From Amphiura filiformis (lineage: Eukaryota; Echinodermata; Ophiuroidea; Amphilepidida; Amphiuridae): a stretch of 64,000 nucleotides of DNA. This document shows positions 22,179-33,500 of this stretch, one piece after another (position 1 is the stretch's first letter; each line of letters starts with the position of its first letter). The notes under the pieces were generated by a model. That model did not search any database, was not told the DNA's origin, and saw only the letters and a list, made by a program, of their open reading frames with translations. The translations under genes were made by a program, and so were the position numbers. The stretch is from positions 36,044,965 to 36,108,964 of the forward strand of contig NC_092628.1 in the NCBI RefSeq assembly GCF_039555335.1. The letters run 5' to 3'.

Positions 22179-24754
22179 GGGCAATTCCACGGTAACTCGT
22201 GCTACACTTTATGGCGTCCTTTTACATACTTTGTGCTCCAGCTTTTTAAAATCATTTGATTGGAATCTGTATTTTTTGTATTTTAATACCCAACATTCAA
22301 GGCTAGATCCTCATAGTATTGCTAAATGAATATATCAACTTTTGTATGTATGGGACAGCTGCGAACAAACGGTAACTCGTGCTACGAGCAGAGGACATGC
22401 TAAAAAATCACTCATTTTTATTTTGATTGTGTCCTAAAACAAAAAACATTAAAGCCTAATTGATTATATGATAAGTAACTACTATGCTAAGGTTTATCTT
22501 GGTATAACTTAAAAAGTTTTGTCCCTCATAGTTTTACATTGACTGGCAAAAAACATGGTAACTCGTACTACGGTAACTTCGTGCTACAGTTTGTCCGCCA
22601 TATACAAAATGGTTAATGTTCGTTTAAATGTCAAAGTTTCTTGATAAAAATTCCGCAATGACTGGTATATGATCAAATAACCCAACCTATGTACATATAA
22701 CCAAAGTATACTTTGATATATCCATGATAACCCAAAAATAACCCAATTTATGTACAAATAACACCAATACATTTGTACAGTGCATGTATCAGCATACAAT
22801 GTACCACACACATTACATCCCAGCATTACATATGTATGTACTTAATCCCTTGCTCCATCCTGTTTGGATATTTCATACATTGTAGGGCTTAAATTTCAAC
22901 AGTTAAATTGAACAGTCAACAATTGATAGATTGATAGGTTATTTCACCCTAAATTAGTTCACAAAACTTGTAATGTTCGTGGTTCTTTACAATGATCGGC
23001 TCTGTAAGTTTCTTTAAATTTAAAAATTGCTTTTCGAGGTACCGGTATAGAATGTTTGGTCATCTTTTGGTTGAGATCATTTCCTGTGATTTCCTGCTTG
23101 GTGCATTACTGAATACAGTTTGCACGATTTCAATCACTTCACCTGGAAAATGAGACCCATATACTCAACAACATGAACAAATTTTGTATCAATCATACAA
23201 ATCTCAGTATCAACTTGAAATATCACTGTGGCTGTTAGCTAGTCTCAGGATTTCCAGTATCTATATTTCTTGGGCTAGATTTTTTTTTTTGGGGGGGGGG
23301 AAACTAAAATTTTGGTTGCATCATTAGTAATGGGATATAATTTTACTAGAGCATTTTTTTTTAGAGACTGTACAAGTTTAAGTCTTCGAGCTTCAAAAAA
23401 GGGACTTTATTTTGGTAAAAATTTGGTATATTTACACTATTTTGGCGCATGATCAGGTGGAACTGGCTCCTTGAACCTTAAATTCTCTATCTTTGCCTTC
23501 CATATTTTTACTTCCATTTTTCTGTCAGAAGGGCATTTTTATCTTTAATTTTGGCCCCCACACATGTGTGTTTTCCTGGTTGTTTCTTTGTTTGGCTGCT
23601 CGGGCGGAAGCAAATTGATTAATCCACTGTGCAGCTTCAACGCAATAATCGATCAACTACATACTTGGTATACTATGCCAGATAGATAGGTATGGTGATA
23701 GGATATGATGGCTTGATGTGCTGTATAGTTTTGTGTTATGTTATTTGCATATTTATGAATATTAATGAGCTTATTTGCATATTTTGCCTACATTTTCATT
23801 AATCCACTCTGCAGCTTAAATGCATTAATAACAACTTCAAACTTGGTTTGGTGATTGGATATTGTGACCTGATGTTTGTCATGTTATTTGCATATTTATG
23901 AATATTAATGAACTTATTTGCATATTGCATATCATTTGTATTTACAAAACATTGTTATTTACACACTTTTGAGTGAGTGCCACCTTAATTACAAACCGCG
24001 TAATTCTAGTTTGCCAGGGGGAAGTCTGCCCCAACTGCCCCCCCCACTGGCTACACTACTGCTAGAAAGTTGTTACCATGGTTACATAAATGCATATTCA
24101 TGCAGTTGGGAGATACTTCTATTGCTGCCAAGTGGTATTTTACATTACCTTTGCTGGTACAGGGGGAAAGTGGGCTATGGTAACTCGTGCTACATCGGTA
24201 ACTCGTGCTACTGGTAACTCGTGCTACAGTTTTTAAGGGGTCATTATTATGTGGTGGATAGTGTTTTGTATTTCAATTTCTTATTTGTATTCAAGGTACT
24301 ACTAGTAGAAGGAAAATAATAAGTGGCATCAATTAAATTGCCAACATTTTGTAAATATATTAAAAAATGCATCTCTCGGTAACTCGTGCTACACCATATT
24401 TAGCGTTATGAAAACACAATGAAAGGAAAAAATTAGCGGGGGTTATTTAAAATGTGATGGATATTTCTTGAAGACCATATTTCATAGATATAAAATGTAT
24501 CAAATTAAAAAGAAAAGTGCCCCTGTTTAATAAAATAGGCCCACTTAGAAAATATCTAAGTTAAACAGGATTTTTCCACTAAAAATACACTCTCAGAAGA
24601 ATTTTTTTTTTTTTTAAACAAAATGTTAGAAAAATGCAGAAAAAAGTTTAGAACTTGAACATTACATCTGTTTGGAATAATATGAAAGTTAAAAGAAATA
24701 CATAGAGGCAATTTTATTTTTTTGAGTCATGTCCACTTTTGCTTGGAATTGCCC
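22179..24754. mobile_element. Element E2: 2.6 kb, TIR GGGCAATTCCA, TSD ATAT, eight GGTAACTCGTGCTAC motifs
   Basis: The ends GGGCAATTCCA and TGGAATTGCCC are flanked by ATAT (22175-22178, 24755-24758), and minisatellite units on either side carry the intact CATATGT site. The right end, read inward, is GGGCAATTCCAAGCAAAAGT followed by GGACATG. It is clearly related to the E1 end. The word GGTAACTCGTGCTAC, or a one-base variant, occurs at 22191, 22371, 22557, 22572, 24179, 24197, 24213 and 24378, always in the same orientation. The motif-free middle contains later nested repeats (about 23270-24063). No transposase was found. Confidence 0.85.
23601..23940 (+). repeat. Nested tandem duplication with TTATTTGCATATTTATGAAT
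   Basis: Two diverged copies of a unit of about 180 bp each contain ATTAATCCACT-TGCAGCTT and TTATTTGCATATTTATGAAT. The octamer ATTTGCAT occurs four times. The unit lies in the motif-free centre of E2, next to CTGGCTACACTACTGC, the end of a repeat also seen near 20565. Confidence 0.6.
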
Positions 24755-25545
24755 ATATGTACAATTGTACATGATGTACCTGTACTACTGTGACTGTGGT
24801 ACAATTGTACATGATGTACCTGTACTACTGTGACTGTGGTACAATATGTACATGATGTACCTGTACTACTGTGACTGTGGTACAATTGTACATGATGTAC
24901 CTGTACTACTGTGACTGTGGTACAATATGTACATGATGTACCTGTACTACTGTGACTGTGATACAATTGTACATGATGTACCTGTACTACTGTGACTGTG
25001 GTACAATATGTACATGATGTACCTGTACTACTGTGACTGTGGTACAATATGTACATGATGTACCTGTACTACTGTGACTGTGGTACAATTGTACATGATG
25101 TACCTGTACTACTGTGACTGTGGTACAATATGTACATGATGTACCTGTACTACTGTGACTGTGGTACAATTGTACATGATGTACCTGTACTACGGTGACT
25201 GTGGTACAATATGTACATGATGTACCTGTACTACTGTGACTGTGGTACATATGTACAATTGTACATGATGTACCTGTACTACTGTGACTGTGGTACAATA
25301 TGTACATGATGTACCTGTACTACTGTGACTGTGGTACATACAATTGTACATGATGTACCTGTACTACTGTGACTGTGGTACAATATGTACATGATGTACC
25401 TGTACTACGGTGACTGTGGTACAATATGTACATGATGTACCTGTACTACTGTGACTGTGGTACATATGTACAATATGTACATGATGTACCTGTACTACTG
25501 TGACTGTGGTACATATGTACAATTGTACATGATGTACCTGTACTA
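24755..25545 (+). repeat. 40/41 bp minisatellite, right block
   Basis: About nineteen copies of the unit described at 21805 are present, with some copies carrying an extra CATATGTACA. The two blocks were one array before E2 inserted. Confidence 0.92.
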
Positions 25546-25745
25546 GCAAGATGGTTAAAGTCTAATAAACTCACTTTAAACATTAAGATCATGCTATTTG
25601 GCTCTAGACAGAAATTAAGTAAATTTATTATTTAAGGACATATCTCTTGCCTATGGAAACGAGAGCATCATAAATAAATATAAATATTTAGGTGTAGTAT
25701 TTGATCCAAACTTATCTTGGAGTGAACATGTAAATTATATGTCAT
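25541..25745 (+). mobile_element. LINE reverse transcriptase remnant
   Basis: The + strand reads RWLKSNKLTLNIKIMLFGSR, then after a frame break KYLGVVFDPNLSWSEHVNY. This is the conserved block that follows the catalytic domain in non-LTR reverse transcriptases (NKLSLN...K...YLGV..D..LSW). Only this part survives, directly against the minisatellite. Confidence 0.75.
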
Positions 25746-25796
25746 GATGAAAATTGAGGACCCCTCATGCTGTTGAGCATAGCTTTTTTCACATGT

Positions 25797-25850
25797 TTTA
25801 ACAAAATTGTCTGAAAAGGCTTAAAAACCTTTCCAGACAATTTTGTTAAG
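25797..25850. repeat. Hairpin AACAAAATTGTCTG
   Basis: AACAAAATTGTCTGAAAAGG is mirrored by CCTTTCCAGACAATTTTGTT, with further partial copies following. Confidence 0.65.
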
Positions 25851-26153
25851 CCTTTCCAAACAATTTTGTTTCCTTTTCTCACCCAACCCAACCTAATCTT
25901 GAAAATCAGGAAAAAGTTTTAATGGGACTGAATCCTTGAAAGTACTTATTAAAAAGAGGTTTGTTTAATCAATAATAATTGACAGTTGAACTATGATAAT
26001 CCCTATTCAATCCTGTGTAAACCAGGAAACTAATTAGCCCATTACTCAGATTAGCAGTTTGGCAAAAATATCAAGGTTTCATTTACAAAATTATCCATAT
26101 CTTGAAAAGTATTGATGCTATTTATATAATTTTGGTATTATTTTGAAGCTTAT

Positions 26154-26333
26154 AAGAACACATATGTGACTCGTTCTGACGAAACCAGCAACAAGTCGCA
26201 TTTTTAACATTTCATGATCTGAATAAAAATGTAAGCACAGGACAATGTGTGCTTACATTTTTATTCAGATCATGAAATGTTAAAAATGCGACTTGTTGCT
26301 GGTTTCGTCAGAACGAGTCACATATGTGTTCTT
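26154..26333. mobile_element. 180 bp near-perfect palindrome (foldback MITE)
   Basis: The arms of about 80 bp start AAGAACACATATGTGACTCG and end CGAGTCACATATGTGTTCTT. They are essentially perfect complements around a loop of about ten bases (AGGACAATGT). The near-identity of the arms suggests recent origin or conversion. No ORF. Confidence 0.85.
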
Positions 26334-26524
26334 GTTTGACTTACATTTTCTCTAAAGAAGGAGAGGCGCTAAATTGAAAAACCTTTGATGCCTCACATTT
26401 CTCCATCGGTCCTTCACTCTTGTTCTGTCCATCTTCAATTTTTCTTTTTTTTGGCTTTTTCTGTAGATCTGCTGACCCCTGCCAGTATCAAATTAAATGA
26501 AAACAAAATAAACACAACACAAAT

Positions 26525-26840
26525 AGAAAGTCTTGCCCCCCCCCCCCTCGGCCTGCCAAAAATCGCTTGCCCCTCACTCAGCCTGCTAAAAAATCTCCCC
26601 CCCCCTTTGCACATGCCAAATTTTTGGGATCCCAATTTGCAAACCCTAAATAGTCTATATATATGATGCGAGTGCAGCGAGCTGGAAAATTCCCCTATTT
26701 AAGCGTTTCCGTACTGTTTTCCTTACTGCCTTTTTAGAGCGTTTTATTTAAAAGGCTCCCCATGAATGTGTGCTAAAAATTGCTTGCCCCCCCAATGTTA
26801 CCCTCCCACCAGGGCTCATAATTATTGCACAGCCCCTTAG
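26525..26840 (+). repeat. C-run repeat with TGCCAAAAATCGCTTGCCCC words
   Basis: CTTGCCCCC and GCCTGCCAAAAAT-type words recur here about six times. It resembles the C-run arrays at 19690-19800 and 20700-20830 in style, not in sequence. No ends were identified. Confidence 0.45.
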
Positions 26841-27223
26841 TGCCCTCGATGCTTTCTCATATGGTTGGCTTATTTGAATTACCGGTATTGTATTATTCAG
26901 TAACAATCCAGGAAATAGAGAACATATGGACCACAAATTAATTAATCAAACATGGAGATCTACAGCTCATATCATTTACTTTTGCATTCTTTTCGAACAT
27001 TTAAAAAAAATTAGACCAACTGTTACATCTTCAGCCTTAATAGTAACATTACTAGTTATAATTGTCAAAGAATGGGGATCGGGGAAAGATGCAACTTTCT
27101 ATTACAAAAATGATCATATGGGAACAGTCAACTTGAAAAGAGCTAACACCCTTAAAGAATTTTCGATCTTTGGAATTTATGTAGCGAAAACTAGCGAGAT
27201 TCCGGAACCACATTCACTTTCCT

Positions 27224-27260
27224 GTCATGTGACTCTGACGTCATATCTAAGTCACATGAC
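27224..27260. promoter_or_regulatory. Symmetric triple site: GTCATGTGAC - TGACGTCA - GTCACATGAC
   Basis: A perfect CRE palindrome (TGACGTCA, 27236-27243) is flanked by GTCATGTGAC and its exact reverse complement, GTCACATGAC. These are E-box-type sites for bHLH-ZIP factors. CRE and CACATGAC sites are typical of animal promoters. Which gene it would serve is unclear; the 5' exon of the DCTPP1-like gene is still missing from this side. Confidence 0.4.
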
Positions 27261-27469
27261 CAAAATCCCGCTCAAGTCAATCACTCTTAAAAAAGTCTCG
27301 TCGGATGACGGACGGAAATTTGAGTAAGTTAAATTTTTTATTAGTTGTGTGTTTAAATTTACCTTTTAAACCAGAGCTAACACCAGTTTGGTGGGGAAAG
27401 CATTTCTGTTATTAAATTTGACTCCACTTGTGGTCAAAGTTGATTATGCAAAATACCCAGATTACATAC

Positions 27470-27550
27470 CTTTGATGTAGTGCAGTACGTACAATTTGAG
27501 ACATAGTTCTCAACCAGACCAGTGTCAATTTCAGCAAAATCTAGCACAAG
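27470..27550 (-). CDS. Second recovered exon of HHCC-domain gene
   Basis: It encodes 27 residues, LVLDFAEIDTGLV then ENYVSNCTYCTTSK, fully open and bounded by good splice sites. The spacing from the His pair of exon 1 to this Cys pair suits an integrase zinc domain. The acceptor lies 17 bp from the truncated edge of the retroelement LTR. Confidence 0.65.
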
Positions 27551-30500
27551 CTGAAAGTTAAATCCAAATGATGGGTTTTTGCATGAGTACTGATATAAAA
27601 GCTTGAGGCTTTTGTTTGGACTTTACAGAATGCCATGGGAGATTGAGAAACTCCACATGTGTGTGATGGTCTTCGTGCTTCAAAAAAGAAGTACATTTTA
27701 ACCAGTTTATGTAGCCAATAATTGAGCTATTTTAATACAGCAACGAAGGAGATAGCGAGCAAACAAATGTGCTCTTCCTCATCAAAGGATTAAAGTTCTT
27801 CTGTCGAATTGCTGGAGTTTGCTGGGTTTGTGAAGGCCACGCATCTGTCAAAAACAGCGGAGCTGTGTTAAAGAAACCTGTTCCCTGGAAAAAGAGTGAT
27901 TGGTGAAAGAAACACCATTATTGGAGAAAGCAGCGCAAGGAGATATATTGTGGAGAAGACAAGTAATAGGAGCAAGCAGCATCATTTTCATGTGAGGATT
28001 TCATACGCAAGGATATTTATAAACGCAAGTGTACACTGGACTTCGCTGATTTTCGCAGGACAAGTGAATAAGGATATATTACATCAGTCGTCCAGAACAT
28101 TAACATTGCAAGAATTCTAGGATCACCAACAAGAAGACCGCTGGTTAAGTACTGATAGAATAAAACTGTGATTGTGTGATTTTATTGTATTGCAATATTG
28201 TTGTTATATGTACCAAGCATACTTTATTTTCAATTAAAGACTTAGATTTTGTTAGCGTAATCAAACAGTGTATTTGTGTTGTGCATTCGTGTGAGTTCGG
28301 GTAAAAGGTGATTTTGGCCTCGAGTCAAGTGCGACTCGTAACAAAAATTGGGGGCTCGTCCGGGAAATACACTGTGAAAAAGTTAACATTCATTTAATGA
28401 GTCTTGAAAGTGAAAGTACAGTACGGCAGAGTTCAAAGCAGAAGAGTTTCTTGAAACTATAAATTGGGAGAAGTTTGATGAGTTAAAGAAGCCTGATTTA
28501 TTGGCATTTGCCAAACATTATGACTTGAAAGTAAAACAAGCTACAAGAAAGCAAATAATCTTGATTGATGTTTTGGTCGGGGAGGACATTTTTGATGAAT
28601 CCTATTTGGAAGAGAAACTTGAAGTAGAAACTGAAATTGGTGGGGACTCAGCATTTAAGTTGAAAGAGTTGGAAATTCAATTAGAAATTAAGAAAATGGA
28701 AATGGACCAAAAGAAAATGGAAATAGAAATGGACCAAAAAGAAAAACTGGAAATGATCAAGTTAGAGAATGAAAATAAAGAAAAACAAGAAAGGCTAGAC
28801 ATTGAAAAACAAAAACTAGCAATGGAAGACAAAGCTCGCCAAGACAAGATGGCGCTTGAACACCAAAAGTTGGAACTTGAAGAAAAGAAAAACAAACAAA
28901 GCTGCAAATAGAAGCACATTTGAAAGAAAAAGAAATTGAGGAAAAGTACAAGTTTGAACAAGAGAAGTTGGCAAAGCTAGGTGACAAATACTCATCAAGT
29001 TTCTCCTCAAAGTCAGGGTTTGATGTTACAAAGTATGTAAAGCTTGTGCCTAAATTCAAAGAAAAAGAAGTTGACGAGTATTTTCAACATTTTGAAAAGG
29101 TAGCTACAAATTTGAAATGGCCTCCAGAGCATTGGACCCTACTGTTACAAAGTAGTTTTGTGGGGAAGGCCAGGGAAACTTACTCAGCTCTACCAATAGA
29201 GAAGTGTAATAATTATAAAGAAGAAGTCAAACAGGCAGTTCTCAAGGCCTATGAACTGGTGCCTGAAGCATACAGACAAAAGTTCAGAGATTCAAGAAAG
29301 CAAGCAGATCAAACCCATGTAGAATTTGCTAGAGTAAAAGAACAAATGTTTGACAGGTGGCTTGGGTCAAAAGAAGTCAAAGATGATTTTGGCCAACTTA
29401 AGCAATTGGTTCTTATAGAAGAGTTCAAGAAATGTGTCCATGTTGACATTAAAACCCATTTGGATGAAAGCGCTAGCAAAATTAAGACGCTAAACGAGGC
29501 GGCGACAATGGCGGACGACTATGGCTTAACTCACAAATTGAATGCGAGTAGATTTGGTCATAACAGAAGTTATTCAAACAGGTTCAGCCATAATCAACCT
29601 AGAACAAATTAGGGTGGTACACAAGAAGGGAGATCTCAGTCTAATTCACAGCATAGTGCTGGTGGTAGAGGGACCCCAGGGAGTTCAGGTAACAAATCAA
29701 AATTTGGGACTGAATTTAAATCCAAAGTAACTTGTACTCACTGTAGTAAGAGACCAGGGCATACAATGACCCAGTGTTATTTCTTAAAAGGCAGACAAGA
29801 CGCACACAAACAGCAGCCATCTACTAGTAATACTGTGGGATGTGCAGTGTCACTTGAGTCAAAGAAAAAAGTCAGTCAAATCAAGAAACAAGAATTCCCA
29901 TAAAAGGGAGGTGAGACAGACAAGGTGTGTGAAGAATTTGAACCATTTGAGGGAGTAGTATCACTTGGTGAGAATGGTAGTCCAAAGCCCATTAAGATTG
30001 TGCGAGATACGTGTTGTGCACAGTCTATGATTCTGGAAGGAACTTTGCCCTTTAATGAGGATAGTTCAGCTGGTGATGCTTTGATCCAGGGTATTGGGAT
30101 GGAAATACTTAATGTACCTCTCCACAAAGTTAACTTGACATCTGACTTGGTTTCTGGTCCTGTAACCATAGAAGTTAGACAGGAATTACCAGTCAAGGGA
30201 GTGTCCATGTTGCTAGGAAATGATTTGGCAGGGGGAAGGTTTTTCCTGACCCAATAGTCACAGATAAGCCCTGTTTGCAGGATGATAATAGTGAGGAAAG
30301 GGAGATATTTCCTGCATGTGCACTGTGCAGTGACACGGGCAATGAGTAAGAAGGCCTCATTAGAAACAATTGAGGACAACCAAATTGATGACTTAGGCTA
30401 CAATTTGGAAGACACATTTGTGTCACAGTTGAATGAGAAAGAAGATAAACTTCCTTCTCCTGGGGATAAAAATACCCCTAAAAATGACACAGCCTCTGAG

Positions 30501-33500
30501 CATGAACAAATTGGGGATACATTGAAAGACCCATTAAGTCATGACAAGCTGATTCTGGAGCAACAAAATGACCCAGAACTCAAAGAGATCAATCAAAGGG
30601 CATTGACCCTAGAAGAAGCAGAACAAAATTCTGTCTGTTTTTACAAACAAGATGGTGTGCTAATGAGAAAATGGTGCCCCCCTGATGTACCTGCCGATGA
30701 AGAGTGGAAGGTAGTCCACCAAATTGTGGTACCAAAAGTATACCACACTGAAGTAATTAACATAGCACATGACAGTCCAATGGCAGGGCATTTGGGTGTT
30801 AAGAAAACTCATGAAAGAATTCTGAGACATTTCTGGTGGCCCACACTCAGAAAAGATGTTTCTGAATATTGCAAAACATGTCACATATGCCAAATAGTAG
30901 GGAAGCCAAATCAGAAAATACCTCCTGCTCCATTAAGCCAATTCCAGCCTTTGATGAACCATTTAGTAGGGTTATTATTGATTGTGTAGGCCCCCTACCA
31001 AAGACTAAGTCAGGTAATCAATACCTTCTGACAATTATATGCGCGTCAACACGCTTTCCTGAAGCCATACCCTTGAGAAATATTAAAGCAGTGACTATAG
31101 TGAAAGCTTTAATAACCAAGTTCTTCACATTTGTGGGGCTCCCCAAGTCCATACAGTCAGACCAAGGATCAAACTTTACTTCTGAAGTATTTCAGCAGGT
31201 CATGTATCAATTAGGTATAGAACAGTATACCTCAAGTGCTTACCATCCAGAATCACAAGGTGCACTCGAAAGGTTCCACCAAACTTTGAAAAACATGATC
31301 AGGACATACTGTTTGGAATTTCAGAGGGACTGGGATGAGGGAGTACACTTGTTGTTGTTTGCTGCTAGGGAAGCTGTTCAGGAAACTTTGGGATTAGTGC
31401 GTTAGTGTTTGGACACACAGTGCGCAGGCCCTTAAAATTGTTGAAAGAAAAGTGGCTCAATGAGAAATCAGATATCAATTTGTTGGATTATGTCTCCAAT
31501 TTTAAACATAGGCTTAACAGAGTAACTGATATCGCCAAAGAAATCTTGAAACAGGGTCAGGCCAAAATAAAACAATGGAATGATAAACATGCCAAAGAGA
31601 GAGTGTTCAAACCAGGTGACAAAGTTCTAGTACTGTTTCCAATTCCAGGACACCCATTACAAGCCAGATATCATGGTCCATGTGAAGTAGAGTCAAAAGT
31701 GGGTGAAGTCAATGCTGTACGGTGCGACCATTTTAGGCGCATTGGCGACTAGATTTTTGCTGATGGCGACTAAATATTCAATCCCTGGCGCCAATGGCTA
31801 CCAACTGCTGAAGCTTTTAATCGCCAAAAACAAAACATGTATGTAATGTAGCATTCAAGAGTACGAATGTATGCTATGAATATGCATAATCATGTCTCAA
31901 TGGGGACTTCCTGGAAAACATATAGGCCTACACTGTACATGCTGCGTAGGAAGTATGTAGCGTTCAATGGGAATATGTAGATCAGAGTACAGCAGCTATG
32001 AACATTCAACACACGTGGCTGTTCAGTTTACGTTGGCACCTCAGATTTTTTACCTGGGAGCAAAATTTGGGCGCCTAAATTTATAAAGTTAGGAGCCACT
32101 CCCTCATTTCAAATATATAGTTTTGGTTTCTCTATTGTTCAGAAACCAAAAATCAAGGGATTAAAATGTGGAGATGAACTGGTATGCAATCATAACACTA
32201 TTGTGCTGGGAGGACACAAGAGGGTATATATAATCAAAAGTATAATGGCCTATAACCATACGTATATAATAGCCTATTGTGCTAACATTTTCATTATCGA
32301 TATCTATCAACGCTGGCGACTTTTGCCGTAGGTGGCACACTTCCATGACACCATAAAATTACACCCGAGTTCCGAGATTCGTTTGATAAGTTATGCATAG
32401 ACATCGTTGAGACATACAGGATGGATATATACGAGACCTAGGCCTACATGTAGAAATCATGTGCATATATTGAGGGGTGGGGGGGTGTTTTGTTTATTTG
32501 TCTGAAATATAAACGATGCATGATGATGTAGATGATTTGATTATGAATTAGATTATTCCCGGAAAGCACAACCCATACCTCTTACCTATGTTCCTCCGCC
32601 ACCTATATATAACCTCCTCCCTCCCCCTCCCCACACTCGATATCGACTCTTCCCTATTATTCCACTCCACTCTTGAGCCCCCTCTCCCCTCCTTCCTTCC
32701 CACTTCCAATGCTCTCTCCCTCTGTTTCTCTTTCTCCCTTACCCTTACCCCCTCCCCCTCACACACACACACATACCCTCTTTCCCTGGCGATCTCTTCT
32801 ATCTCTCTCTCTCTCTCTCTCTATTCTCCAATAAATAAATTGAATAAAAGTTAGTTTAAACCAGCTTTCTATGATATTGATCTTCCGTCATGCGACATGC
32901 ACATAAATAGAGTTGTGCATAATAGTGATTATATCAATGAAGTCATAATCTGTCAAGTGGCTATTGTAATGTCTGTGGAAATATTTCGATGGTCTATATA
33001 TTTTCACAGAGAAATCAGCTTAGGCTAATTCGTAGTCTCAAGTCAATGCTTTCAAACTAAATCAATGCTTTCAAATGTAGACTGCTTTGTTCGACTTCTC
33101 TGCTCGTGAATATTGCACTGCGAAATTTAAACATTTCTTTTGTATACTTAGAGTAGGTAACTTCAAATCAAATAATTTTACGATCCACACCACTTATAAG
33201 AAACTGAAACCAAAACCGAAACTGACTGACACAAATGTTCGGTTTTAAACAAAAGGTAGAAACAATGAGTTCGATATCTTATGATTCAAGAGGTTTGGCA
33301 GGACAATAGGAAACCACGTGACCAAAACCAAAACCAAAACTAAAACTATATATTTGAAATGAGGCAATGGCTCCTCAATCAGTTTTTGCACCGTACAGCA
33401 CTGGGTGAAGTAGATTATATTATCAAGACTCCTGGTAGACGCAAGAGCAGGCAGTTATGCCACATAAATATGCTCAAAGAGTATGTTGAAAGAAGTGACA

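Noticed and set aside
23057-23143. Minus-strand exon-like frame EVIEIVQTVFSNAPSRKSQE with stop
   Set aside because: It has an acceptor-like TTTTCCAG, but it sits inside element E2, lacks a partner exon in phase and is short. Insufficient support.
21805-25545. HVQLYHSHSSTGTSC-type peptide repeats on the minus strand
   Set aside because: Pure product of the 40/41 bp minisatellite. All frames are open by periodicity.
26926-27327. 133-codon + strand frame starting MDHKLINQTWRST
   Set aside because: It is the longest frame outside repeats, but it has no recognisable domain and it overlaps a likely regulatory cluster. I treat it as chance.
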